Assembly (NCBI GenBank): GCA_030549335.1
Contig: CM060187.1
Location: 7,316,001 to 7,380,000, forward strand
DNA length: 64,000 nucleotides
Source of the DNA: Pontederia crassipes
Taxonomy: Eukaryota > Streptophyta > Magnoliopsida > Commelinales > Pontederiaceae
Direction: 5' to 3'
The position numbers and the translations under genes are program-made. Shown here piece after piece: positions 23,469-35,324 of this stretch (position 1 is its first letter; every line of letters starts with the position of its first letter). The notes beneath the pieces are model-generated. The model was not told the DNA's origin. It did no database searches and saw nothing but the letters and a program-made list of their open reading frames with translations.

Positions 23469-23473
23469 AATAT

Positions 23474-25666
23474 CCTCCGTCCCTATGGGGCCCACGGAAA
23501 ATCTTCGATCGGGACCACGAATTCGAAAAAGTTTTCCATCACGGGATCTAGGATGAGGCAAACTGTCCCCGCACCCCTTTCGAGGATTGGGGCGGGATGG
23601 ATTGCCTCTGCCTGGGTCCCTCGAATCCCCATGCCCATATTACACACACACACACATATAATTTTTTATAATCATCGTTAGATCATATATTAAATCTCAA
23701 CCGTCCACTTTTTCACATATATATAAGATAAAAAAAACCCTAACTCTATTATTTTTCTTCCCCCTATCCCTAACATCACGATTCATGGTGGTCCCTCTTT
23801 TCTTCCATGCCACTGATCAGCTCCTAAGCGACAAGGCCGACAACTTGTCAACGCTCGACGACACACACCTTTGGGAGACGACCGCCAGGCATCCTCACTG
23901 CCAGCAAGGAGGGCGGCGAGGATGTGAGGACGACAGGAAGTCTCATTGGAGGAGGACAGTGACACTCGCTGGAGGAGGGTGGCAAGGACATCGGCGTCAT
24001 CATGGAAGGCAGCCGCAGAATTTGAAATTATAAGAATTTGGTGCCATTTTTAATTTTTGAATATTGAAGAATATTTAACATTTTGCCACCTTTTGATAAC
24101 TCTCGTTCACACAATGGCACAAATAGGAAGAATATCGATGTCATCGTAAAAATTTGAACTATTGAGAGATCTGATTTCGAAGAAAAATAATGGCCGCCAA
24201 AAAGTTTAGTAGTGCTTTATGGGTTTTTTATCACATAAAAATGATAAGAAATTCATGTGATCTTCAAAAAATTCATGTCGACTAAAGCTGGGCATTCTGA
24301 GCATTACTGAAAGGTCCAATTATATGAATGCTTAATTTTAGATTTATTTTGGGAGGCACAAATTTTGAGGAATTTTTAAAATGTAAAAAATCTTTGGACG
24401 ATCGGAGAAAATGAAAAATGCATGGAACATCTACATAAACGAAAAATGAAAAATCATTCAAGTAAATTTATTACTTTATATTAAGAATCATCTTACATAA
24501 AGATGAATTGAATATTTTACAGAGAACTGTAAACCCAACGGTACCATTATTACAAGAAATTTGAATTTTTATAAGTAATAAAAGGAAATGTTCTTTTGCT
24601 AGTATGGTCAACAATCAGACATGTGCAATAAGTTAAGTAGTCTATGTTTGCTTTTGTTTCATTAGTCAAATAAAAAACTTACATATTAACACAGGGCGCT
24701 TATGTTAAATGGCGATGGAAAGAATAATGAGACATATTATGGGCATTGTTGACTTTTGTTTTGCATTATAATGGAGATCGATTTAGATATTTGCTATAAA
24801 TAGACTCCTATTAAGATCACGACATTAATAAGAAAAAAATTATCTCCAATTATGTCTTCATATTATAGAATGACATTTGGTATAAAATTTCACTAAATCA
24901 AAACTATATAAATTTGGTACAAATTTATTGTAATACTCAATAATGGTATGAAGCCCTCTGATTAAATAAATTCTTTTACTCTTGTACTGACAATGGTCAA
25001 GTATGTCCTTTGTTGCAATAAGTATGTCACTATTGCTTGATAAAAGAAAGGACCATTGTCAGGGAAAACACATTAATGTCTAATATGTTTTAACAATGTA
25101 AAGAAGATAAGGTTGATTAATATATATATATATATAAGTATAAGATACTTATTAAGCCATGCTTGACTAATGCATTAACATGCACAAGACTTATATGATG
25201 ATGTATTTGAAATCTTCTTACGATGAATAAAAAATGGAGTTAGTTAGTGACTTTGGTAATGCACGTAGAATATATCAATTAGGCACGAAATTATCAGTCA
25301 CATGGATAATTGCCTCTGACGTTTAGATCTAGATAGAATGATTTAGATCTAAATAGATGATCTAAGATCACCCTGGTATGTTCAGAAGGATGACACGAGG
25401 TTATACTTTGTGTAGTTTGATAAGAAAAATCAGATGTGGGACCTCATGGAGCCAGATCTTGGGAAACTAGTGGAAGGACTCAAGTCAAACATCGTGGGTA
25501 GGCGTTTGGACTCCGGTATGTGCTGTGTTATGAGTCTATGGCATACGCTCCTTTAGTGAGAGTATCCACCGCAATATTTAGTTATGAACTCAATATGCTA
25601 AGTCGACCTTAAGACTTGACGAATACATAGTTTTTTCATCAGAGTGTGAGTTTATAAGGAATGTGT
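23474..25666. other. Intergenic spacer, no gene
   Basis: AT-rich except for a GC-rich patch at about 23474-23640 and another near 23785-24020 that yields an 82-residue frame. I recognise no domain in it. A (CA)n run is at about 23642-23655 and a TA run at about 25118-25133. Nothing else can be named. Confidence 0.45.
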
Positions 25667-26439
25667 AATGCTCCGAGACCCACGTAACTTTCAAGTGCTT
25701 AGAGTTATCCCAAAGACGCTACACAATCTTTTATAAAATATTTTTGTGGAATATAAACCATAAATGCTGAAGACTTTTTCAATAATAATTGATAATCAAA
25801 ATACTAAAATATTCATAAGTTCACAATTCTAATACATGTGAAAATAATAAAACTAGACAACTCAATTTGGTGCCATGTGCAACATCTGTCAATCACTGAG
25901 CATAGTCACCTATAGAACCATACTCTATTATAACTTTTCTCACCTTCACGGATCCAGATAAGGAAAATATCCATGAGTATAAAAATACTCAGTACGTAGG
26001 ATCTATGAACAATCAATATGTTCAATAAAAATAAAGTATGATCAATGATGAGTCAATTGAGAAATCAATACAATAATCAATTAACAATATAATAATTTGT
26101 CAATATAAGCAATGTATCAAGGTATGGTCAAAAGACCAATATAACTCAATAACAACTTCCAATTAACAATTATCAATTGCCTGATCAATAATCAATGTTC
26201 AATTAACAATTTTCAATTCGATAATCAATGGTCATTGGCCAATAACAATTCGATTCAATATGACAATAACAATTTGTCAACTCAATGCCAATATATATTC
26301 AAATGACCATGATCGATTCAATCCAATTCAATTCGATTTCAATCCAATTTAATTCAATTCAATTTCAATTTTAATTCAATTAATTCGATTTACAATATTC
26401 AAAGTTATCCAATTCAATGAGGAGCACTCAATCAACCCA
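25667..26439 (-). repeat. Gypsy-type LTR remnant, truncated at the CACTA end
   Basis: It starts TGTAATGCTCCGAGACCCAC and soon contains GACGCTACACA. Later it has CATGAGTATAAAAATACTCAGTACG, which parallels the layout of the gypsy LTR at 6305 (TGTAACGCC.., GGCGCTACAC.., CCATGAGCAAAGATGCCCAGTACA). After about 26000 it becomes runs of CAATTCAAT-type simple sequence up to the CACTA terminus. No second LTR is visible. Confidence 0.5.
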
Positions 26440-26459
26440 CACTACAAGAAAACTGGCGA

Positions 26460-26860
26460 ATAGCGATGCAATATAGCATCTCATATGTAGGTACGCCAAG
26501 AGCGTCCCAATAGCGTCTAAGTGGAGTCGCAACTATGTGACGCTCAGTGCCTCCCAATAGCGTCACATTAGCATTGACTTAGCGTTTACAAGCTATCGAC
26601 GATGACTGCGGCGCCTAGGGGAAGCTACTTCACCAATATTATTGAGCGGGAGATGGGGTAAATGCGCGGCAGATCATAGCATTGTACTAGCATCTAATGT
26701 CCTCAACGATAAACTAGTGTCACATCAGCTGTGATGCAATGTCGACACTACGAACGAAGTCGATATGGGCCCCGAACCTTTGTGTTGTCTTGGCGCCAAC
26801 AAATGCGATGCCACTTGGCGTCTCAAACATCGAGACGCTATGTTGATGCTAGGTAGAATC
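26460..26860. repeat. CACTA left subterminal repeats
   Basis: Dense AGCGTC, GACGC and TAGCATC motifs in both orientations, mirrored at the other end of the element. A (TA)n run follows at about 26869-26896. In En/Spm elements such motifs bind the regulatory transposase protein; the role here is inferred from position. Confidence 0.7.
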
Positions 26861-26865
26861 TACAC

Positions 26866-26896
<31 letters not shown>

Positions 26897-27639
26897 GTTA
26901 CCTACATATGTATCGTATGCTTACCTACACATGTAACACATACAACGCTTAATTGGCGCTATTTTGACACTACTTTGTCGATATGTTTGGAGAAATAGAT
27001 TAATCAGCGCTATTTTGACACTACACATGTTAACATATATGTTAATTAATTAGAAATAGATTAACTATATGTTATCTATATATATTTGTATAACTATATG
27101 TTATGTATTTTGACGCTAATTCGTATAACCCCATATATGTTACTATATACATTATATATAGTATACTTTAATGAATAAATAAATGTCATATTATATGTGT
27201 ACCTTCAACATATGTACTCCTACATCATATATATGTGTGTTACTTATATATGTATTCCTAAATATATATATTCGTTACATATATTATATATGTTACTTTT
27301 GCGTACAGTATATATCATATCTTAATTATAGATATATTATTTTTATATTCTTATTCATGAAATTATAATGGTTGAAATAAGTGACATGATTTACTATTTA
27401 CTACAAAATAGCAGCACCGGCGAGACTCAGGAACGCCACACTAGCGTCGCAAGAATAGTCGACACTACAGAGGCACTACTTGCGTCAACATAGCATCTCA
27501 CATCTCCGATGCTAAGTGGATTGAAACGTTATTGCGATGCTAGATAGTCTCTAATATACTGTAGCGACTCATTAGCATCTCTATAGCACCGACATTTTAT
27601 TATTCTCACTTCATCGTTATAGATTTAGCCGGCTTTTTA

Positions 27640-27935
27640 TTATTCTTACTTAATCGGGCACATATAGACATATACATACACATATATACTTACACTTATA
27701 ATACATATACATATACACATTATTGTCACTTAATCTCGCATATATATAAATATATATACTTATAATACGTATACATATACACGTTATTGTCACTTAATCT
27801 CGCATTTATAGACATATACATACACATATATACTTATCATACATATATTTATACACATAATTGTCACTTAATCTAGCACATATAAACATATACATACACA
27901 TATATACTTATAATACATATACACATTATTGTCAT
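27640..27935 (+). repeat. AT-rich tandem repeat, about 75-85 bp unit, four copies
   Basis: Each copy contains TTGTCACTTAATCTCGCA or a variant, followed by a CATATA-rich tract with ACATATACATACACATATAT and a TACTTATAATACATATAC block. It lies inside the CACTA element between subterminal motifs and the GC-rich segment. Confidence 0.75.
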
Positions 27936-28149
27936 ATAAACCTATTTCAATATAATCTTGATATAATATAAACTTATAATACATAAAGTTATAATGCAAA
28001 AACTTTAAATACTATAAAAACTTATAATATAAAAATATTATCTAGGAAATGGCGTCACTATAGCCACAGAATAGCGTTGTAATATTTGGCGCGTCATTAG
28101 CGTCGCATATTAAGGAGACACTAAATTCGAGATTAAATCCCTAAATCCT

Positions 28150-28326
28150 CTTCTCCGTTTTCACTGTTTTACGCGGTGGCCATTTTTACCGCGACCTCCG
28201 ATGCCCCACCTCCTTCGATGCCCGACGTGCCCCGACGCCTGACGCGCCCTGACGCCCGACGCCCGACGCCCTCTTCTCCAACGCCCGCCCTCCCCTCCTC
28301 CTCTGACATCGCCTCCTCCAACCTTG
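28150..28326 (+). other. GC-rich low-complexity segment of the CACTA element (left part)
   Basis: CCGACGCC / CCTCCGA repeats, abruptly different from the AT-rich surroundings. It continues on the far side of the nested copia element at 36543-36920. It may be a non-coding leader or first exon, or captured host DNA. The frame at 28161-28439 crosses the copia boundary and is not real. Confidence 0.5.
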
Positions 28327-28354
28327 TGTAGAATCCCAAAGGGCACCAAGAGGA

Positions 28355-31333
28355 TGGGTGATAGTGAAATTTGTGGGTGTAGTGATAACTTGCTGAATTT
28401 TAAGAAAAGTGCAATTTTTTTTAATTTTTGGTCCCCCAACTCACTAACTGCAAGTGCACAGGTAAGTTGTAGTAGACTCAGGTTATCGTATCCACAAAGA
28501 TTTGATGCCTAAGACTCCCTAAAACAATCTAGACTAGTTCTACTTTAGTGGCTAAAAATAGGAAATTAAGGGAATTTGAAAAATAGATTTTTAATTGTGC
28601 AGAATGATAACTATTTTTGGGGTTTTGGAAATCTGTCAAAACTGAATTATAAATGCTAGATTATAAGCTAAAAATGTTTAACTATCTATGAGGAAGGTTC
28701 TCCTAGGAGTTGGAGTTCATCTAAATTAATTATGGATTGATTGGATCAAGTTATCATTAAAAGCTCAAATCTAATTCAACCTTGGATATAGCTGCTCTCA
28801 CAGCTCAATTGGCCCTGAACTAATCAATATATTATCATATAATTGTTATTTAGGTTGAATTAGAAGAGATTCCCCACTGAAACAAGTTATCATTAGGCTC
28901 CAATTCAAGTTCATTGCTGATTTTGTCAATTTTTTATAAAAATCTGAAGTGATAACTTTTAGAGGCAATCACAAAATGAGGAAATCACTTCAAATAGCTA
29001 AACATGAGTGAAATCTATCCAATAACAGTGCTTGTGCTTTTTTATTCATCTCTGAATTTCAAGAGGACCCAAAATCAGCCTCTCGGCTACAATTGAAGTG
29101 AAATCCACACACACACAAATTGATTGGAAGTACAAGGAATAAAATCTCAGATTTGGAATTCATAATTGTCATTGCTCCTTAGCCCATCTCTGGATCTCAA
29201 GGAAGGCCATAAGACCACCTTTCAGTGGTAGGTTAAAATAGGGTTTAACAATGGCAATTAAATTCCAAGAAAATCAGAAAATAGAAATCAGCAAGATAAT
29301 GGCAAATGGAAATCAGCTTTGTTGCTCATTGGAATTCAGGATTTGCCAAATGGTTCTTGATCCATCTCTGGATAACAAGAAATCCTTAGGGTTTACCTTT
29401 CAGTGATTGAATGAAATCAGAGGTTCAAGTAGCAAATCAGATTCCAAAAGAATTCAGAAAATAGATTTCAGAATTGCAAATTCAGAAATCAGATTGGGGA
29501 AACACAGGTTTGAATCATAAAGAATGTCAAGCATCTTGATTCATTTCTGAATAAGATTGGGAGCAATATCAACCTCTCAGCTGTTCAGTTGATCAAATTC
29601 CCAATGACAAACAGATTCAAGGAAATCAGAAAATCAGATTCAGGAAGTTTAGGAAATCAGAAATCAGATTTTCAATCAAAATGGAATTCAGCAACTTGGC
29701 ATTGATTCCTAATTCATTTCTGAATAAGGGCTAAATCAAATGATAACTTCTCAGTTAAATATTACAAATAGGATCTAACAATGACAAGAACAGACCCATA
29801 ACATTGCAGAAATCAGAAATTTCAGGATTGAGTTCAGTGCAGGAAATCAGAATGCAGAAATCAGATTTCAGAAATGGAATCCAGAAACTTATCACTGATT
29901 CTTAATTCATATCTGAACAAAGGTTAGGTCAAATGACAACTTCTCAGTTGTAGATACAAGTAGGACCTAACAATGATAAGAACAGATTCATTTCAATGCA
30001 AAAATCTAAAAATCAGAATTGATAACAGTTTGGGATTAATTTTTGTCCATATCCATCCAAATTAACCTAGATTACTGCCCTATCCTAGGAGACATGGAGT
30101 TTAGCTCCTCATAATTACAAAATTTGAAATAAAATGGATTGAAGAACAGGTACAAATCATCCTGGTTTGAAGCTTCTCGGCCAGAACTCCAGCAACTCAG
30201 CAATCCAGCTTCAAACCCTTGCTCCTTGGTGCAGAAACCCTCCTCCAAACCCTGCAATGGCCAGCCCCCTTTCTCCTTCAGAAATTCCAGCTTTTATATC
30301 CCCTATGTCCACCCTTTGATCGGCATCTTAATGTTCTACTATGCCATGATTATGCCATCTGTCCCTGCTCTAAATTTCCTGCTGCTGCAGGAACTTTTTG
30401 GACAGAAAAAGTAGATGGTCCCCCCTACTTTTTCCCTTTGTGCATCCTTGTTCTACCTGCTGGAAAGTCCACAACAGCAAACATCAAAGCCCTTGAATAG
30501 GATTTAAACAAATAAAGCTTTAAAACAGTGGTATATATCAGCTCAAACACCAAATAGGATTGGGTGTTGTGCAGGAATAAAAATCACAAATTAAAATTGA
30601 TAACTTATGGAATCCGAAATGATAACTTTGCAAATTTCATGGAAAATGTCCAAATATGAGTGCTTCAAAGCATTGAAGGCATCAAATGGGTTAGGGTGGA
30701 AAGTGAGTGAAGTCAGAAATCAAATATGAATAAGATTTCATAAAAATGATAACTTGGGTGCCAAAACGATAACTTGTTTGCCTTAAAAATGATAACTTGT
30801 CATAACTTTTGTTGTGGTTATGCAAATGTGATCAAATTTGAACAGCAATGAGTTAGGACAATATATAATGAATGCCTAAGACCTTTGTGCAGAATTGATA
30901 GTTTTGCATATCGAAATGACAGTTTTGCCCTTTAACGATAACTTGTCAATGGAAAAATGATAACTTGTTCAAATGGACTTAAAACTTTGCACAAGTTGAG
31001 ATATGACCATCCAAATATGATTCATACATGATAATAATGGATTTGGGCAAGAAAATCATTGAAAATCAGTTCACTCAAAATAATGATAACTTGACATATA
31101 GGAGTGATAACTTGTCTAAAAAATGATTTGGCATAGAAATGAATTATATATGTATTTTGGCATTTCAGAACCTATATGAACATGGAATTAAGTATAAAGT
31201 GAGAAAGATCAACTAGTTATCACAATCTATGCATTCCAAGCATAATTGCCAAAAGGTAGGCAAAAATGGGGCTCGATATGAATGAAATGTATCTAAAATG
31301 GGATAGAAACTTATAGTGATCAGCTGGTGATCA
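28355..31333 (+). mobile_element. Solo LTR, copy B (same family as LTR A), nested in the copia LTR
   Basis: It begins TGGGTGATAG and ends TGGTGATCA, giving TG..CA ends. It is flanked by GAGGA (28350-28354) and GAGGG (31334-31338), and the intact copia LTR at 35341 shows the uninterrupted context CACCAAGAGGGGGGTGAATTG. A 2979 bp LTR without internal domain but with target duplications is the product expected from LTR-LTR recombination. Element-strand landmarks: GTGCACAGGTAAG..TATCGTATCCACA at about 28453-28498, and a possible promoter (TTTTATATCCCC) near 30291. Frames at 30072-30500 lie within it and are not genes. Confidence 0.9.
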
Positions 31334-31338
31334 GAGGG

Positions 31339-32604
31339 ATGAATTGATGTTTAACTGAAAATATCGATTTCACGAAATTCGTAGCGGAAGCACAAAACCA
31401 ATTTTTGAAACCTTTCAATTCAGATTATAAACACAATATTAGAGGGAGAGAGAGTACGAGAAATCAAACACAAATAGACGCAGTGGTTATTGACGAGGTT
31501 CGGCCACACCTTGGCCTACGTCCCCGCTCCAACTTCTCGACCTCGAGACCGTCGGAGATTCCACTAAGCACTTCCTTTGTTCAAAATGGGACAAGGAAGA
31601 AAGCCCTTTACACCAACCATATTTTCTCCGCTTCGAGAGGCAAGGCAACCTCTCCTCCTAGGAAGCTAATCTTTTCTCTCGCTCAAAAGGTAAGATTTGG
31701 ACCCTCTTTTACACAGGAGCTCTCACAATCTTTTTAAAAAATAGTTTCTCTCTTTTACAATAGAACACTCACAAGAAGAGAAGAGAGAAAGAGAGAAAGC
31801 TCTAAATGATAACTTCAAGAGAAATTATCTTCTTTTGATTTCTTGAAGTTTTGCTTTGATGTTTGGATTCATTACTTTTGCTTCTGGCCTTGGCACTCCT
31901 TTTATAAGCTCTAGTATGTGGAAAATTCGTCCAGAATTAATTCCACATTTTTCTCCTTGAAATATAGCCGTTACTGTTCATTTGAGTAATGGACCGGTCG
32001 ACTGCATTTATGGGTCGGTCGACCGGTCTACATGACCGCTGGCTCATTTTCCTCATTTGCCGTAGCTGATCAGTCAACCACATTAAAGAACTGTTCGACC
32101 GGTCTATATGATCGTTGCGCTCATTTCTGCAGCTTCAGCACTTGGTCAGTTGATCGGACTGTCGACCGATGTCTCAACCGGTACAGTCTCGCAGTTTTGA
32201 TTTCTAGCCGTTGAGCTGATCGATCGACCGGTGCTTCGACCGGTATAGTCTCGACATGAATTTGGTAGCTCATATATTGATCGATCGACCGTTGTCTCAG
32301 ATCGGTCGATCGGACTATCTCGACCGGTCTTCATAGCTTCTATCGGCAAGTTGACCGTCCTGCACTATTTTGAGTATAATTTTCTGCACAGTTATCCAAA
32401 TTAGATGATTTTGGAGTCTATGGAAAGCTAACAGAATTCTCTACAACTCCAAAACTATTAATATCAGTGCCAAGTATTTAATCAAAGTGTAGTGCATAAA
32501 GTTATCTCTTTTTCTTTAAACTTTTTTAGCATTTTATCTTTAATCATTCGAGGTTTGTATCATCAAAATATAATTTTATATGTCATTAAAACTTAGATCC
32601 AACA
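31339..32604 (-). repeat. Left LTR of the copia element (part after the solo LTR)
   Basis: Collinear with 35350-36542. On the element strand a TATAAAAG box is at 31899-31906 (the partner is at 35904-35911). It carries a palindrome array at about 31995-32345, about 85 bases longer than the partner array. It ends CCAACA at 32604. Confidence 0.85.
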
Positions 32605-32855
32605 CCTCGCCCTCCCTGTCTCGTCCGAAGCTAATGTACACCATTGTCCGAGCCCGCCTCCTTCGACCCCAACCTCCCCTCTGAACCTGCCCTCCCCGCC
32701 TCCTCCGACGTTGTCCTCCGACCTCGCCTCCATCAAAGTGTAGTGCATAAAGTTATTTCTTTTTCTTTAAACTTTTTTAGCATTTTATCTTTAATCATTC
32801 GAGGTTTGTATCATCAAAATATAATTTTATATGTCATTAAAACTTAGATCCAACA
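32605..32855. repeat. Copied right-flank DNA plus duplicated LTR end
   Basis: 32605-32734 is a close copy of the DNA just outside the right LTR (36543-36672). It is followed directly by a second copy of the last ~122 bases of the LTR, ending CCAACA at 32855, after which the interior begins. The junction shares ATC between both parents (CTCCATC / TTAATCAAAG). Confidence 0.85.
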
Positions 32856-33530
32856 ATCTCCACCTTTTTTATGAAGACAAACCGAGAAATATGAAAAATA
32901 TATAAATTGCAAAATAGTTGTAAAATTCTTGTAAAAACAATTTTACTCCCCCTAATACATAGCTTTCCTTACAATGGTAGACATTCACATAAATATTAAT
33001 TGTAAGGTACTCTTCATATAAAGTGATATTCAGATCATATTTCTCCTATACTTCTCCCCCTTTTGTTTCATTAAAAAGAATAATTTATATACAAGAAGCA
33101 TATTAGAAATCATATGTAACTCCCCCTTAATCAATTTTTCAAAAAAAACAAACTAATTTATTCTTCCCATTTTGTCATATAATAGACATGTAGAGTATTG
33201 CAACATAAAGATTTGAAAATATAACTCCCCCTAAATTTATGACTATTTTATAATCGTAAAATGAAGACAATTTGATGAACTTCAAAAATATATTTATGAG
33301 TCAAAATATGGCATAAAACTTTGATACAACAATGATATCCATGATATGTTAAAATAAAGTTTTGAAGTTTTAACATTCTCTCCCTATCATTATGACCAAT
33401 TTTCTTTTGTTCCTTTCTTTTCATTCAAAGAAATAGTCATTTTGAAATTTTTGAATTAAATTAAAAAAATAGGCTTAATCACTTAAGAAATATAAGAATG
33501 CAAACAATGATACTTTTACCATAACCTTTG
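32856..33530 (-). other. Copia element non-coding 3' interior
   Basis: AT-rich with no coding frame. Next to the LTR is ATCTCCACCTTTTTT, whose complement is a purine-rich stretch suited to be the polypurine tract. In a complete copia element pol would occupy this side; none is visible. Confidence 0.6.
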
Positions 33531-33539
33531 TGCCTTCAC

Positions 33540-35177
33540 ATTTTTAATCCACTTATCCTTTGTATGTGAGGCACACCTGCAAAAATGATTACGTAACCTT
33601 TGGTACCCAAATTTCTTTGGGTCTTATTTTGTTAGATGTTGTTCCTTTCGGAACCCAAATCATGCTATTTTGTGAAGATTTTCTTACTTTGCATTGATAT
33701 GCAAAATGGTCATTAAATCCACGTGTAAAACATGTAATATGTGATTTTCTATCATGTGTATGATTAGATTTCCAATAAGAGTTTTCATGTCCAAAGTGTT
33801 TTCTAAGATTATTTTTTGTTACATGAGAAATAGCTATATTTTACAAAGAGGCATTTTCCTTCTTTTCTTTTTTCTAAAGAGCATGCTAGTTTTAGAATTT
33901 CACAAGCGTGTGTAATTTCCAAAGTTTCAATTTCATTTTTGAGATTTTCATTTTCCATTTTTAGTTTTTCAAACTCATTTTTCATAATATGAAGATCATT
34001 CATCAAGGTTTCATTATGAATTAGACATGCATCTCTTTCCTTTTTCAAAATATCAAAGTCATCTTTTATAATATGAAAGTTATTCATCAATTTTTTATTC
34101 TTCTTTTTAAGAATAAGATATTTTTCAATTAAAAAAGAAAATTCCTTATGCACATCAAAATTGATATTATCATCCTCATTATCATTATCACTATTAGCAC
34201 TAAAGCAATAAGAAGAATTGGAGGATACCTCGTCATTACGTGCCATTAAGCATAGATATGCATCCTCACTGGACGAATTTGATGAGTCATTTGATTCATC
34301 TTCACTTTTCTCTTCATGCTTTTTCTTCTTCCCTCCGTGAGATATCTCATTTTTGTCTTTCTTTATGAGATTTGAGTGATGTTTACATAATCCTCTTTTT
34401 GGCTTCTCACTCTTTTCTTTAGATTTCACCAACTTAAGATATTTGTCAAACTTTCTTGTATAGCGGGCGAGTCTCTTTTCGTCTACTTCTTCACTCGAGT
34501 CATTTTTACTTTCGCTTGCTTTCAACGCCAATGTCATCTTCTTGGGAGCATTTGATTCTTCTTGGATTCCGATCTCATAGGTTAGTAGTGAACCAATAAG
34601 AACATCAAAATCTAATTTGTTCAGATCATTTTCTTCGAGCACCGTCCTTTTTGTATGACATTGGGAGGAGAGAGACCTGAGAATCTTTTTCACTTTTTGG
34701 GGATTAGTTCTTGACTCGCCTAAAGAGGCTAAGCCATTCATAATATCATTAAATCGAGCAACCATATCATTTATAAATTCATTATCGTACATTTTGAAAG
34801 AATCATATTGATGATTTAGAATATTCAATCTAGATTTTTTAAATTTATCGGTTCCTTCATAAGTAGTGATAAGTTTGTTCCAAATCTCAATTGCACTTTC
34901 ACAATTTGAAATCCGATTAAAATTCGTTGAATCCAAAGCACAATAGAAAATATTCTTTGCTTTCCAATCCAATTTTGAAAAAATCTTGTCTTTCATCATG
35001 TTCGGAAGGTAATTTTTCATGTAAATAATAACCTTTTTCAATAATATCCCACATGTTTATATCAATTGAACATATGTAGGCTTGAATCCGGATTTTCCAA
35101 TATGAAAAATTTGATGCATTTAAAAGAGGACGACTAATTAATTGTCCTTCGGCAAAAACAAATGCACTTGATGTCAT
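33540..35177 (-). pseudogene. Copia gag (UBN2/gag-like) with downstream KIWVPK-type linker
   Basis: On the minus strand it starts MTSSAFVFAEGQLISRPLL (35177), with FSYWKIRIQAYI and MWDIIEKGYY. After a frameshift near 35000 it continues in a 410-residue frame (35041-33809). This contains KAKNIFYCALDSTNFNRI, AIEIWNKLITTYEGTD and FNDIMNGLASLG, then acidic and coiled-coil-rich sequence (EKLKMENENLKNEIETLE). Past the stop at 33809, other frames give the degenerate zinc-finger region and two copies of the IWVPKG/T motif (33595-33670), typical of large plant copia gag. Gag would form the particle; with no pol, this copy cannot move alone. Confidence 0.8.
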
Positions 35178-35309
35178 AGCTCTTAAGATTGTTAAATCTT
35201 AAAACAAATGATTGAATCTTAAAAATGATTAGATCTAAAATGATTAGATCTAAAATGATTAGATCTAAAAATGAGAAGATTCAAAAGATCAAAACAATAG
35301 CAACCCGCT

Positions 35310-35321
35310 CTGATACCAATT
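35310..35321 (-). promoter_or_regulatory. Primer-binding site (initiator tRNA-Met) of the copia element
   Basis: The plus strand GCTCTGATACCA is followed by ATT and the LTR start TGTAGGATCC at 35325. It fixes the element on the minus strand. Confidence 0.85.
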
Positions 35322-35324
35322 GTA

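Noticed and set aside
23785-24033. 82-residue plus-strand frame in a GC-rich patch
   Set aside because: No recognisable domain, no splice context, and an overlapping minus frame of similar quality. It is left as intergenic.
30072-30500. Overlapping frames in both directions as a small gene
   Set aside because: They lie inside solo LTR B, and the matching part of LTR A does not keep the same frame intact.
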